64,000 nt of DNA from Gymnopilus junonius (taxonomy: Eukaryota; Basidiomycota; Agaricomycetes; Agaricales; Galerinaceae). The stretch's first letter is position 1; every line of letters starts with the position of its first letter. The stretch spans positions 1-64,000 of the forward strand of contig JADNYJ010000076.1 of assembly GCA_015501075.1 (NCBI GenBank), read 5' to 3'. Shown here piece by piece: positions 11,431 to 23,500 of the stretch. The notes below the pieces were generated by a model that was not told where the DNA came from, made no database searches, and saw only the letters and a list, made by a program, of their open reading frames with translations. The position numbers were made by a program, and so were the translations under genes.

Positions 11431-13004
11431 TCAGTACAGGCCGCCCCGACGCTTATTTTGCCGACTATAGTTCCTTCGGTTTTCTCCCACATTGTGCTGT
11501 CTATCCAGCTCCGGAGAAAATATGTGTCGAAGGAGTTCTTTAAGTAATCCTCCTGCATACGCCTCTTCTCGTGGAAAAATTTTCCTTTCCCTCAAGGAGT
11601 ATGCGCTCAACCTGTCGACAGTTGCAAATTTTTTTACAATGCCCCCTCTATGGACCAGGTCGACGAGGTTTACATGCGTGGTCATGATAATCTGGTAATC
11701 AAAATTATAAGGTCAGACAAACCAATTTATTTATTTAGTTCAATATCAACTTGACATACCTCACGACATTTTTTCAGACTGTCCGGTATGGGATCCACTC
11801 CCACCTTGGCGCATAGTAATTGCCAACCTTCGAGGCTTTCTGCGTCCGTACCATATACAGTGTTGAACTGCTCAGTCAACGCTATTCGGAAACTCTGATA
11901 AGCATCTTCCCTATTGTTGTCACCTCTCTTCCATCCGAAAAACGAACATAGTCGATAAAACTCGGAGGTTGGAGCCACGTTCCCGTTATAAGTGAAGAGC
12001 GGATACTCAGCAAAAAAATCTTCCAGCGGATCGGAAGGCGTGTGACCATCATTTGCGGTGGGTAATGCTCGCCGGTTCTCTTCAATGCTGATGCTGTCCA
12101 GGCTCCACAGGTATATTCGCTTTTCTCTGGAGACGCTGAGAACCCTCGTTCCATCGGGCGAGAAAATGATTTTGGTGATAGCGCCAGAGTGCTGGGTTGA
12201 AGATCCAATTTCAACACGCTTCCGTATATTCCAAACTCTGACAATCTTGTCATAACCACCAGTCGCAATGATACCTCCACCCGGATGCACAGCAATCGAT
12301 TTAACTGTCTGCGAATGTTCGCCTATTTGTTCATTGGTCGAGGCATTGTCCTGTTCATCTGTAACGTATACCTTCTTGTGAGCGGTCGAGGCTACTCGCG
12401 TCGATTTGGGTAAAAATGTCAGCGACAATACTGTCGCAGGATAAGCACCCAATTCGGTACGTCTCTCTCCAGAGTGTATGTCAAACACTAACACTCTCCT
12501 GTCTCCGCATACTACGGCCAATAGACCGGGGCTCCCCGTGGAAAGGTGAATGGACGTGACTGTCGTATCCGGTATGACAATTTGGTTGAGCAGGGCGGGA
12601 TCTACAAGCACTGAAAGTCTCCAGATATCGATAATACCCTGAGACGAAGCCGTGGCTATAATGTCTGGTATTTCATCCGCCGAGTTGAATGTGAGAAAAG
12701 ATGCGTTATCAGGTGCAGAGAAAAGCTGTTTGGAAGTCGCTTTGCCTTGACTGTGAATAGTCCAAAGAAGGACTTTACGATCCCTACCACCCGTAACTAC
12801 CTCACTACCGTCCTTTGAGACAGCAAGATTGGTCACAGGTTGACTGTGGCCATCGAGCGGACCCCCCTCCTCCTTCCCAGTATCAAGATTCCAGATACGC
12901 GCTGTGCCATCCGGATGCCCACCGGTGACAATTCTCTTCCCATCAGGAAAGAAGGCTACAGTGCGTATTGGTCCCTTGAGTACATGGGATTTGAGAGGTT
13001 GCAT
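11431..13004 (-). CDS. WD40-repeat protein, copy A of a tandem pair
   Basis: Two exons on the minus strand: 13004-11760 and 11691-11431, separated by a 68-nt GT-AG intron, giving 501 residues. From residue 1 to about 300 the protein is a run of WD repeats ending in units such as ARIWNL, KVLLWTI, IVRVWNI and IYLWSL, predicted to fold as a beta-propeller scaffold. After that comes a module seen in many fungal proteins of this kind: an FFAEYPLFTYN block, GWKRGDNNREDAYQSFRIAL, a WQLLC block, then across the intron THVNLVDLV and IFPREEAYAGGLLKELL. Without the intron the frame would end early and lose this conserved tail. There is no NACHT or other N-terminal domain, so it is not a complete STAND receptor. 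Partners and role are unknown. The upstream 250 bp are duplicated with the gene. Confidence 0.85.
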
Positions 13005-13257
13005 CTCGGCGAAGCGTAAGGACGAGGTTTGTGGGAGTTGCGGTGAAAGTCGCGGAGTTTGAAGGCCTCATTGGTACCTTCCAACTGTAGAGGCACGTGC
13101 TTCAAATCAACAAACTCGATATTGAAAATCCTATCTTATCTACGTATGCAGCTTGAAAAGGTTGCAGGAGGAGATCGCGCTCAAAAATGTGCCATAGGGA
13201 TCACTCAAATTACAAAAATTAACAAGTATTTTCTGAGTAGTTGTTGTAAATCGAGGC
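13005..13257 (-). promoter_or_regulatory. Upstream region of WD40 copy A (duplicated)
   Basis: Almost base-for-base identical to 15251-15503, upstream of copy B, differing at only a handful of positions. It should contain the promoter; I see no named element. The match ends abruptly at about 13257. Confidence 0.6.
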
Positions 13258-13734
13258 AGAAGACTAAATACTTAGGGCCAATTTACCAAAGACAGGTCGC
13301 ATGCTTCCAAGAAAGAAAAGAATCATTCAAGCATTGTTCAAGCCTCGAATAACAAATCCCAGGCAATGCGAGAATAAAAAAATTCTAAGAAATGCTCACG
13401 CATCTATGCTAAATTCCTCGAACTTACATATTTGTGTGTTCAGTACCAATTAATGATTACTATGCTTATTATCATGACATATATGGGCACAAAATACGAC
13501 CGAAAATACCGCCTTTTTGAGCCCTGACAGGCCCTAATGTGTCGATTTACTTAAAGGCCTAATAAATTGGGTTTTTAAATATCTAATCGCTATTCTGACG
13601 ATTTTGGAAAAGACAGTATTATGTTCCCAAGTAAATATCTGGACAAATTTTCGATGCCAAAGCTTCAGTATGTACATACGTAGCCTATGTTACAAGCCAA
13701 TTTGATGTTTGGTTCATCCAATCGTTCGGCTTCC
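13258..13734. other. Spacer between the two WD40 copies
   Basis: AT-rich with no gene. From about 13595 the sequence is alignable with the region below copy A, so the duplicated unit runs roughly 11350-13257 and 13595-15503. Confidence 0.45.
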
Positions 13735-15250
13735 TCACGCATATCGCTGTCTATCTAGCGATGGAAACCGTATGTATCGAAGCAGTTCTTTGAGAAGCCC
13801 ACCAGCATATGCGTCTTTTTTTGGAAAGATTTTTTTTTCCGCGAAAGAGTAAGCGCTCAACTCGTCGACCGTCGCAAATTTTATGACACTCCCGCTGGAG
13901 ACCAAGTCTACCAGGTTTACATGGGTATCGGAGATAATCTGGTCATACAGGGTCAGAAGAGCAAACTAGTAAAATATGCCTCTGACGTACTGCGCGACAC
14001 TCTTCTAGACTGTCCGGGATAGGATTAACTCCCACCTTAGAACATAATAACTGCCAAGATTGGAGATTTTGCGCATCTCTTCCATACATTCCGTTGAACT
14101 GCTCGGTCAATGCTATTCGGAAACTATGATACGCTTCTTCTCTATCGTCGTTACCTTTGCGCCATCCGAGGAATGAGCAAAGTCGAGAGAACTCCGAAGT
14201 CGGCGCTGCCTCAGGGTTGTACCTGAAGGGCGGATAGCGTCCAAAAAATTCTCCTAGCCGATCAGAAGGTGTGCGACTATCGTCTGTGGTAGGTGATGCC
14301 CGCCTGTTTTCTTCAATGTTGATGCCATCCAGGATCCAAAGATGTATTCGCTTTCCTTTGGAGATACTGAGAACCTTCGTTCCATCTGGCGAGAAGATGA
14401 TATTAGTGATAGCGCCGGGGTGCTTGGGTGTATATCCAATTTCAACACGGTTTTGTATATCCCAGACTCTGACAATCTTGTCGTCACCACCAGCTGCAAT
14501 GATACCTCCGCCCGGATGAGCAGCAATTGCTTTCACTGTCTGCGAATGTTCGCCTATTTGTTCATTGGTCGAGGCATTGTCCTGTTCATCTGTAACGTAT
14601 ACCTTCCTGTGAGCGGTCGAAGCTACGCGCGTCGAGTTTGGTAAAAACATCAGCGACATTATAGTCGCAGAATAACCACCTAATTCGGCACGTCTATCCC
14701 CAGAATGTACGTCAAACACTAACACTCTCCTGTCACCGCATACTACGGCCAATAGATCGGGGCTCCCCGTGGAAAGGCGAATGGACGTGACTGTCGTGTC
14801 CGTTATGGCAATTTGGTTGGGTCGGGTTGGGCCTACAACCACTGGCAGTTTCCAGATATCGATAATACCCTGAGATGAGGCAGTGGCTATAATATCGGGT
14901 ATTCTTTCCGTCGAATTGAACGCGAGAAAAGATATGTTATGAGGCGCGGAGAAAAGCTGTTTGTAAGTCGCTTTGCCTTGACTGTGAATAGTCCAAAGAA
15001 GGACTTTACGATCCCTACCACCAGTAACTACCTCACTACCGTCCGTCGAGACTGCGAGATTAGTCACAAGTCGACTGTGGCCATCGAGCGGATCCCCCTC
15101 CTCCTTCCCAGTATCAAGATTCCAGATACGCGCTGTGCCATCCGGATGCCCACCGGTGACAATTCTCTTCCCATCAGGAAAAAAGGCTACAGTGCGTATT
15201 GGTCCCTTGAGTACATGGGATTTGAGAGGTTGGAAAGCCGCTGGTTGCAT
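13735..15250 (-). CDS. WD40-repeat protein, copy B of a tandem pair
   Basis: Minus-strand exons 15250-13991 and 13938-13735 joined by a 52-nt intron give 487 residues. Same architecture as copy A: WD repeats over about the first 310 residues, then the fungal tail module (LGEFFGRYPPFRYNP, WQLLCSKVGVNPIPD, then THVNLVDLV and AYAGGLLKELLRYI). Compared with copy A it has an extra PAAFQ near the start and stops earlier. The N-terminal 100 residues are nearly identical between copies while the middle and the end differ at many sites, yet both frames stay open. Both may therefore be functional. Same orientation, about 0.9 kb between coding regions, so a direct tandem duplication. Confidence 0.85.
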
Positions 15251-15503
15251 CTCGGCGAAGCGTAAGGACGAGGTTTGTGGGAGTTGCGGTGAGAGTCGCG
15301 GAGTTTGAAGGCCTCATGGGTACCTTCCAACTGTAGAGGCACGTGCTTCAAATCAACAAACTCGATATTGAAAATCCTATCTTATCTACGTATGCAGCTT
15401 GAAAAGGTTGCAGGAGGAGACCGCGCTCAAAAATGTGCCATAGGGATCACTCAAATTACAGAAATTAACAAGTATTTTTTAAGTAGTTGTTGTAAATCGG
15501 TGC
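15251..15503 (-). promoter_or_regulatory. Upstream region of WD40 copy B (duplicated)
   Basis: Near-identical partner of 13005-13257. It probably holds the promoter of copy B. The match breaks off near 15503. Confidence 0.6.
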
Positions 15504-17526
15504 AAACGGCATAGACTATAAGACCAGATAAACATAAAATTTTAATTGTCACCTAATACCAAATTTGAAGCATTGTGGAAGTACCGATCGTCGTTCTGAA
15601 ATCCTTGTAATAATTTCCCTTCATCTTCTCAACTTTGAACTTTCTTATTTTCTCAGAATAAGAACACATCAGTTACAGATAATCCTTGCATACTTTCGAT
15701 GATGACAAAAGGATAGCCAACATGCATTCTTGAAAGTCAAAATGCACCAGGGTATCCGGAACTGCTTTTGACCTCTTTCAGCCTCATCGGTTTTATTACC
15801 CTCCATATTCACAACGGAAGGGATTTGTAGATCTAACCTCATCTAGCACCGTCAAGCTTTCTGATTTCGTCCTCATCTCCTTGCTATTTCCCGTAGAATA
15901 TGTCACAGTTCTGGGCTATAAACTCGATCTATATAAATCCAGGATTCGATGAACTGTGACACCCCTGAACCAAAAAATAGCCGTGAAACCTCATGTAGGT
16001 AGGTTCGGTCTTCCATGTCTTTCTATCTTAAACGGTCCGAAGATGCTAACATGAAAAACTTAGTTTTTTAATCGGACCGCTTTATGAAATTTCACTGGAT
16101 TAGACATCATTCAATTAAATTAAGCGGAGCAGGGGGGACGTCGGTGGGATTTCATGAGGTTCCTTAACCAACGGAGCGGACATTCATGCTTTCGATATAC
16201 CGGTCCGTTGATTTTGACTCAGGCTCAGGGGTAGTGAGGAAGTCCTTCTTTGAATGACAGATCGTTAGGCTTGTCGTATTCCTGATAAAGGGTTTTCTAT
16301 AGGTCTATAGATATGCTTGAAGTCATTCAAAGTCATCAGAACATCAACTCTTATAATAGAGGAGAGCGTGAGTCGATAACAAACCGTCTTGCATTCCTTT
16401 GATGGCTGTGGATAAGCGTGGGCTTTCTGATTTCGGCCTAAATCATCATCCTTTGTCCTGCATCAATTTCTGATATTTGGGCGCAACGAACTATCTTTAT
16501 GATTACTGTGGATTGGCTGCTGGTTTTCGACCACAAGTAATCCGAACTTAAGCTCGTTGTTACATTTCGATAACTGTTCGGGGGGAATAGAACTGTCGCT
16601 GGATTTACGGCATTCGATGTTCGGAGCGTATTTGCCGACGCCGTGTATGTGTTCCAGGAACGCATAATGCTTTTATGCAGTAGATGGCTCATGTCCACGG
16701 ACACAGCGGTATGAAAATTTGACTTCCGCGGAAATTCGTGCTGCCGTAAACACCAAAAGGTCGAGCTCCCAAATGAACACAGGAAATGAGGTCATGAATC
16801 TTTATGGTAATGGTCATTTATGCGAAGTAACGGCTTGCTGTCGTTGGCGTGGACAAATATCGGAGACTTATAGAATATAACTTGTTTGAATGAATCTAGA
16901 TCAAGTTCATGACTTGAACTAAACAAGATATCGGTGGACCTGGAGGACGCTCGAAATTTGGCATGCTTGTCCAACGGCAACTCACTAAATGACCGCAAGT
17001 GTCTGGCCGGTATAAATCATACTTAGAAAGATAGGTTATGCGATACAAAAGGAAGTTCTGTAGGTAGATAATCATAATCAAATGATATGAAGGAGCAAAA
17101 CGGGCGTAGAAAAGAACACGCCAGTCAAGTGATAAGTCCAGATGATGAGCAATATGAGATAAAGTAGAAGAAAAATGATTCCGATAGGCGTTACCGAGTA
17201 GATGGCGAGTGAATGCGTAGGTATGAAATATGCGTACGTCGAACATGGGGATGATGAATAAGCGTCGTCAAGGTTCTATCCGTTTGAGATCTGATGTTTC
17301 GTTGTTGTGTGTCATGGGAATGAAAAAGTAAAGGCAGGAGGGATTGAGCTTCGAGGACAGAGTGTTTTGGAGTCTGCTCGTCATGGGCGATCTAGGTGGG
17401 ATTTGCCTCGGTAATAAGTCAAGATATTTCTGCGAAAATGATACTCATAAATTTACGGCTAGGAATAGGACTTTGGAGTGAGACGACTCACATAAGAGCG
17501 GGCATCCGCCTAACGTATTCCTCCAC
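15504..17526. other. Gene-poor intergenic region with small inverted repeats
   Basis: No gene supported. There is an 11-bp inverted repeat, TGTCACAGTTC (15901-15911) and GAACTGTGACA (15951-15961), with a 39-bp loop, and an 8-bp pair CGGTCCGA / TCGGACCG around 16032-16080. An open minus-strand frame at 16896-17246 has no recognisable family. Confidence 0.5.
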
Positions 17527-18288
17527 TTAAATTATACCAGGGAAGAACCACCAAGGCACGGCGACAGCATATGTCTCCCACTCCTCCTTGAAGAGCTTCT
17601 TCATCTGCTTATCCTCGGCGTCCGCGCGGCTAATCCCCACGCAGAAGGTCCACAACCACCAAACGGCCCACACCACCAGCGCGGAGCGCTCTGACCTCAG
17701 AGGTCCACATTCCGTCAGCCAGCTCCCGCGCGTCAAATGGGAAAAGGCAAGACCAAAGACCAGCATCAAGGATCCGGTGTATGCTGGGTGTCGGACATAT
17801 GCGTAGAAGCGTGATGTTATGAGACGATGTTCGGGATGGACGGTGAGGTCGAAGGTGAATAACTGCCCAAGAGCTTTGAAGCAGTCCAAACGGATGTAGG
17901 CTCCCAGGACAACGGCGACCACGCCGACGACGAAGCTGGGGGATAGTAGGAGAGCGGATGAGCCAGGAGCAGGAGAGGCTGGACAGATGAGATCTGTTAA
18001 AGCAGGCGCAGGCGACGATATGGGGATGACAGCGCGTAGGTAGTAGAGGATTTCGAACAGCGCGCATAAGTATGCGATTATTTGGTGCAGCTTTGAAGCA
18101 AGTTGTAGAGTAACCGCGACATGTTCGGAAAAGAGAGCGCGTACCTTGAAAATCAGAGGTGCTATTTGCAGAATGTACATTTCTTCCGTATGGTACCGCA
18201 GCTTTTGTGGCGTCGGGTTGGGAGGAGTACAGGCTAGCCCGTTAAAGATCGCTTGGACAGAGACGAGTACGACGCGAGGTAGAGACAT
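17527..18288 (-). CDS. Protein-S-isoprenylcysteine O-methyltransferase (ICMT / Ste14-like)
   Basis: Integral ER-membrane enzyme that methylates the C-terminal prenylcysteine of CaaX proteins such as Ras-type GTPases and mating pheromones, using S-adenosylmethionine. The C-terminal catalytic part is clear: YAYVRHPAYTGSLMLVFG from about residue 163, then an RADAEDKQMKKLFKEEW block and the ending TYAVAVPWWFFPG. Hydrophobic segments before and between fit the multi-spanning family. I chose the ATG at 18288 (MSLPRVVLVSVQ) because related fungal proteins begin this way; an upstream in-frame ATG at 18420 is possible. The stretch 18091-18144 starts GTACGC and ends AG, is 54 nt, in frame and stop-free, and may be an intron; retained, it adds 18 residues. 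With it kept the protein is 253 residues. Confidence 0.85.
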   Translation of the reverse strand: MSLPRVVLVSVQAIFNGLACTPPNPTPQKLRYHTEEMYILQIAPLIFKVRALFSEHVAVTLQLASKLHQIIAYLCALFEILYYLRAVIPISSPAPALTDLICPASPAPGSSALLLSPSFVVGVVAVVLGAYIRLDCFKALGQLFTFDLTVHPEHRLITSRFYAYVRHPAYTGSLMLVFGLAFSHLTRGSWLTECGPLRSERSALVVWAVWWLWTFCVGISRADAEDKQMKKLFKEEWETYAVAVPWWFFPGII

Positions 18289-20501
18289 GTCAAGAGGCGG
18301 GAGAAATTGGGCGGATGCTGTTGAGAGGAGAGGACGCGGGATGCGGAAGAGGCGGACGACGGACAGGTTTATATACGTACAACGCCTTCGTGGGATCTGA
18401 GCAAGAAGCAACTGGTGCAATCGAGCTTATCTTCTTTTCAGGAGATACATACATGGAAAGCAGGAAATTCTATCCAAAGGGGGAAACAGCCCAAAAGGTA
18501 AACGGCAAGAGATCTGAGAGTGCGTGTACGACGGCCATAGCAGCTGTGCAAAGTCAAATCTTGACAAGATACGGTGCGCTAGCTGTATCAGCCAGGAATT
18601 AAGAAGCAAAATATTTGACACCCGTTCTGGGAAGCTTCTCGGGCACGCTTCGGGGTTTATCCGACTGTTCCTTCCGTCCTGGTACCCAGTAAGGCAACTC
18701 TCCTTCCGGATTTTCGTAAGTAAATCATCCTGTAACATATACCATGTATATTATAAACTAGATAGAATCTCCTGCAGTATCTATCAGACCGTGCAATAGT
18801 GCTATTCTAACAAATTTTCTGTGCTATTTTAAAAATGAGACCTTATGAATTAAAATCAACTCGAAATGTGGCTCCGGTATTCTAATCAATGTTCAAGCCC
18901 TTACTCATGGTTTACTCATGGTCATAACATCTATTGAAATAATTGTCATGAACAAATACAAATATTGTTGGTTGATATCTCACTCCTTTTCCACACTTTT
19001 GCCTTATTTCCTTACTGAACTTCCATTCATTATTTTTCCCACATACAGTACCAGGTACGTGGCCATTGAAGAATTTAGAAGTCGTGCTAAAGTCAATTTA
19101 CTGTCGGATGAAGGTCACTTGGCCAAAGCCTTCGATTTATGTAATACCCATTCCGATGCTGAAGGTACAAGTATGTCCTCTGGGGCTTGAAAGGTTGTAT
19201 TGTGTGAGGGTTTATCAATAACTTGAGCCTCCAGAAGGGAAGATCTCTTAGTAATTGAGTAGAAATCCAAAGGACTCAATTTATAACATGAAAATCAACA
19301 ACATGGACAAGCAACAAAACATAAGGTACTCCATCATATGGCCGGATGACGGTGGGGGAAGTCATGCCCCGGCCGGAGAATCAGGACGTCAAATTGTATT
19401 TAGCATTATTTCTGGCTGATACAGCTAGCGCACCGTACAAGATTTTTTTAGGGTTACCTTAACGTCAGATGGTAATTTTCGTAAGTCGGTGCATGTAAGC
19501 ATGTAGCGTTGCCGCTGATAATGAGTACACAAATAGCCCTTTGGTTTCCATCAGTCACAAAGTAAGAACGGAGTAAGGAAGGGATTCTCGAGCGTGGATC
19601 ATTCCAGGCATCATACACGCCAGCTTGCACTATCCCTTCGACGGAAAACGCATTGCAAATGTCCGTCTATGGACCCTTGGAGATTGAAGGGACACTCATA
19701 CCACGCTGTGCATGTGTAGCATTTCGAAATTTTTTGGGCAATCCACCCGGCCAGAGCGATCGTGATCCAATCTAAGTCTGAGTCTGAGAGCGAGGAGCCA
19801 AATTATATTGTCTTTGCAAGGTTAAAAGGGGAGAGCCGAAGAGCTTTGAGCTTCCGTTACACCTATTGGATACTCGACATACGTGCCGGTAGGAAACCGG
19901 TTATCACAGATTACGTTTATTTCAAAGTGTGGTTGTCTTCCGCGGCCTAGGCAAAGAGTCCTATTATTATCAGTTAATGCGCGAGAAGGCGGCTATGACA
20001 AGCATCTCTCATGCGCCTGAAGGAGCCAACAGGTACGGTCTTTTCGTCAAGGATCCAATGCAGGAATGAGCAGCCAAGAGAAGGATTGGCGCCATCGGAA
20101 CGAGAATGAAGAAAGTACGTGACATAAGGTGAGAGACCAAAAGCATTTGTCGCAGGAAATGTCAGGATTTGAAGCTTGGAAGGTAAGAATCCGCGCCCAT
20201 ATGCAGAGAAAAAAAAAGTAGCAGCGTCGTGTTCGGCAGCGTGACGAGAAAAGATATGGTCGGATGATACCGAACTAAAAATTACGAATTTATCCTGATT
20301 TGTAATCAAGATCGATCGATGCTCCGAGGATTTGAGCCTTCCATCTCACCTCCTCGCTTGTCCGACTGAGAACCACGCCTTTACGCGTCCTTTGGGCATC
20401 AGGATTCCCGAATAATCTTTTCGTCGTAATTAACATTGAACCCACGTCAATCCAGTGTCGGTGGGATATATCATCAGGCATAAAAGAGTGAAGGGCCAGA
20501 C
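18289..20501. other. Intergenic region without supported genes
   Basis: No coding segment convinces me in these 2.2 kb. It is AT-rich between 18700 and 19000. The last part presumably holds the DAHP synthase promoter. Confidence 0.4.
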
Positions 20502-23500
20502 ATGTCACCAACTTCGACGGAATGGTCCCGAGATTCTTGGAAATCCAAGCCCGTAGCGCAAGTAAGTATGCTATCTTTGCGTGTTTCTATCTATGTCAAA
20601 CTGTTCTGTCATAGGATGTGGGATATCCAGATCAAAAGCAACTCTCCAAGTCAGTCTTCGTCCTCGGTGCTTGCCAACTGAGCTGGCTGCTGAACATTGG
20701 GTCAGAGTCCTTTCAAAGCTAGAAACACTGCCTCCTCTCGTTACACCTTCCGAGGTGAGCCTGCGTCTCCCTGAAGTTACACGGATCTCCGTTAACCCAG
20801 TCCTTGTATTTTGACCATTTTGTCCTTCTTTTCATCCTCGTGTATCGAACCGACAATTTCTATGAACACTCTCTTGTTATGAACGACTACCGCCTTGCAC
20901 GATTTGGATCAATGAAAGGTTGAGCGTCTGCGGTATCAGCTGAGCCTCGTTCAACGAAACGAGGCGTTTTTACTGCATGCTGGGGACTGCGCCGAGAGTT
21001 TTGACGCGTGCACGGGGGTAAGTCTTACTCCACTTTTCCGGGCTTGGCCAGCGCCCTTTTTCATCATCCAAGTTCAAATTATGACGCCGACCATTTGAGC
21101 TGTGGATGGGCTACTAGGTCAATCCACTAGCTACATTGGGTACTTGCAGTGGCCGCGGTCACAACCCCGCATTCTTTGCAGCTCCATGCTCCCCTCATTT
21201 CGCATTCCAGAACCGCCTCTCTTCGTCCGTGATCCTCTTACCATCCTATGCTCATTACATTCGTATATGGATCCACACTGCCAGCCCTATTCAGGCTGTA
21301 ATCTCTGAACCTCCTTCGTCCTACATTCTTTCCGACTTGTAGGTCAGGTGTAGCATGGCTTTTGAGGGCGCCGATTTCACTTCCTTTGGCTTGCGTTTCT
21401 TCTCTTCTTTTATCCTTTTCTTCTCTTCAATTGTCAGGCTAACGTCGTCGTTTCTTTCATCTCATCAGGAAAACATCTCCTCGAAAATCGGACTCATCTT
21501 ATCGTTCTCTCTGATCTTGATTTGGGGTGCGAGGTTACCTGTCGTACGTCCTACTCTTACCTCTGCAGCCATGCACTTCTCTCCTTTCTTTTTCTGTTTT
21601 CATGTTCTTTGCTTTCCATATTCCCAGTGCTTCGCTACCTTCATTTCTTTTTCTCATACCGATGTCGGAAAGCGGTTGGCTCTTACTATTCGGCGCTCGG
21701 CTCTTTGACCGACTCTCATACCCGGGTATGACACAACGCGGCCAACTCGTATATGGTCAAAGGCATGTTCACGCGTCGCGGGTATCACTTTCATATTCCA
21801 CCTCCGTAGCTTTTTTCAATCATATGCTTAGACTTCATTTCATGTCCGTTCCTTAATCACTCCAATTTCTCCTTTTCCTCTCTGACCCGTGTTCCGCTGT
21901 TGGTATCTATATGACTTACTTGCTGGTTCTCTCCAGGTCCGTATAGGACGGATAGCTGGGCAATACGCAAAACCACGAAGCAGTAGCTACGAAAAACTTC
22001 CAGATGGGAGAGAAGTCTTGAGTTTCCGGTTAGTTCTTACTTTCTCGTCTTTTCTCGAATATGGGAGTCTCATTGGTGAATCCTACAGCGGCGATAACGT
22101 CAACGGGCAAGTACAATGACCTTTTACTTCAACGTATATCTGACAGGTTGTCCCTCCCTTCTGTCCCTTCCATTCCTACCTTGCGTCAATTCATGTCCTT
22201 GAAACGGTCTCCCCAAATTACGCACCTCAAAAACTTAAATCCAAATACTCAAAACCATATTTGACCTCGATGCTGGGTGTTCATCGATTCCTGTCTTCGC
22301 CTGTTCTGCGAACCCTCGGAATTTTGGGGCGTTAAATTGACAGGTTGGATCCAAATGACCGCACTCCTGACCCAGAGCGACTTTTGAGGTGAGCATTTAA
22401 ATCCTTCCTTGGCCTGGACTTCAGTTTCTCCCACCTACACTTGATTTCCATTGGGTAGTATTGGACCTCCTACTCCCATTCTCTCAACTTCACCTTTACC
22501 ACTGTGTTTTGGCTGCTATGTTTGCGGGCCACTTGTTTCGCCGACCTGGTTGTCTTTATCTCGTGGGTCACTGCATAGGCACATATAGCTGTCACTACTC
22601 CTCAGTATGCCGCAGAGGCCGCGGAATTGACAGTGCATTTACCGTCTCGCCCTGATTTTGACGTTGACGTTATCAATTAACGTTACTTGCTGAAATTTGC
22701 CTATTAATGCTTGTGCCGCTCTATCACGATGGAAACCTCGGCGTAGGCCCAATGGGCAGATCGTAGATCGTCTTCTTCTCATTCGTGTTTGACGTCACCA
22801 CGTTTCACCGCCTCAACGTGTGAAGTGGCGTCTAGCCTCTTGATCCCCCGTTTTTCGTCTTTTGTATGTTGGTGTTGTGTGTTTGACTTACTGACTCACG
22901 TTTTGCTCACAGCGCGTACTTCCACTCTACGACAACGCTGAACTACCTGCGTAGCTTGCTTACATCTGGATTTGCCTCATTGCATCACCCGAGAGATTGG
23001 TCACTCTCGCATGTGAGGTCGCCATCTTTGAGGTGCGTTTGGGTTTCTTGCCTCTTGCCTTCCTTCCTTCCTTCTTGGCAACTTTTCTTGTCGATCCTCG
23101 CAATGGGGGCGTTTGATTGTCCAGCTGTTTATGGCTTTCAGTGTTCATCTACTCCATTATCGCCGACCGCCACTCTTCGCGTTAAGCCTAGTGAGGCGCC
23201 ACCGTGTGGGGGGAGCTATCAGTGCAGTTTACGTCCTCTGCATTCTTCTTGACGTGCCTTCTTTGATTTTGTCTTTTGCCTCTGCTTAGTGGCGCTATCT
23301 CTTGTATTTTATCCTTCAGACTTTGCTTTGTATTTCTGTTCACCGGACATTACTGGTTTTTCGCAACATTTTTGTCTATCCGCATTCTTTTTATAGCCAA
23401 GGTTATTTATAGCTAAGCTGACGTTCTGGTGTTCAGGCGTGAATTCGAAACCCTTGTCGACGGTCTGTCCGATGCCCTGGATTTCAGTCGCACCATCGGA

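Noticed and set aside
11727..11760. WD40 copy A ending at the stop reached by reading straight through (425 residues)
   Set aside because: Using the GTATGT donor at 11759 and the CAG acceptor at 11692 adds the conserved HVNLVDL...AGGLLKELL tail, which copy B also shows with its own splice sites.
16896..17246. A 116-codon minus-strand frame starting MFDVRIFHTYAF
   Set aside because: No motif, no neighbouring exons and ordinary composition for a chance frame in AT-rich DNA.
20933..20970. A hairpin GCCTCGTT / AACGAGGC near the start of a DAHP synthase exon
   Set aside because: It lies entirely in conserved coding sequence and is explained by the codons there.
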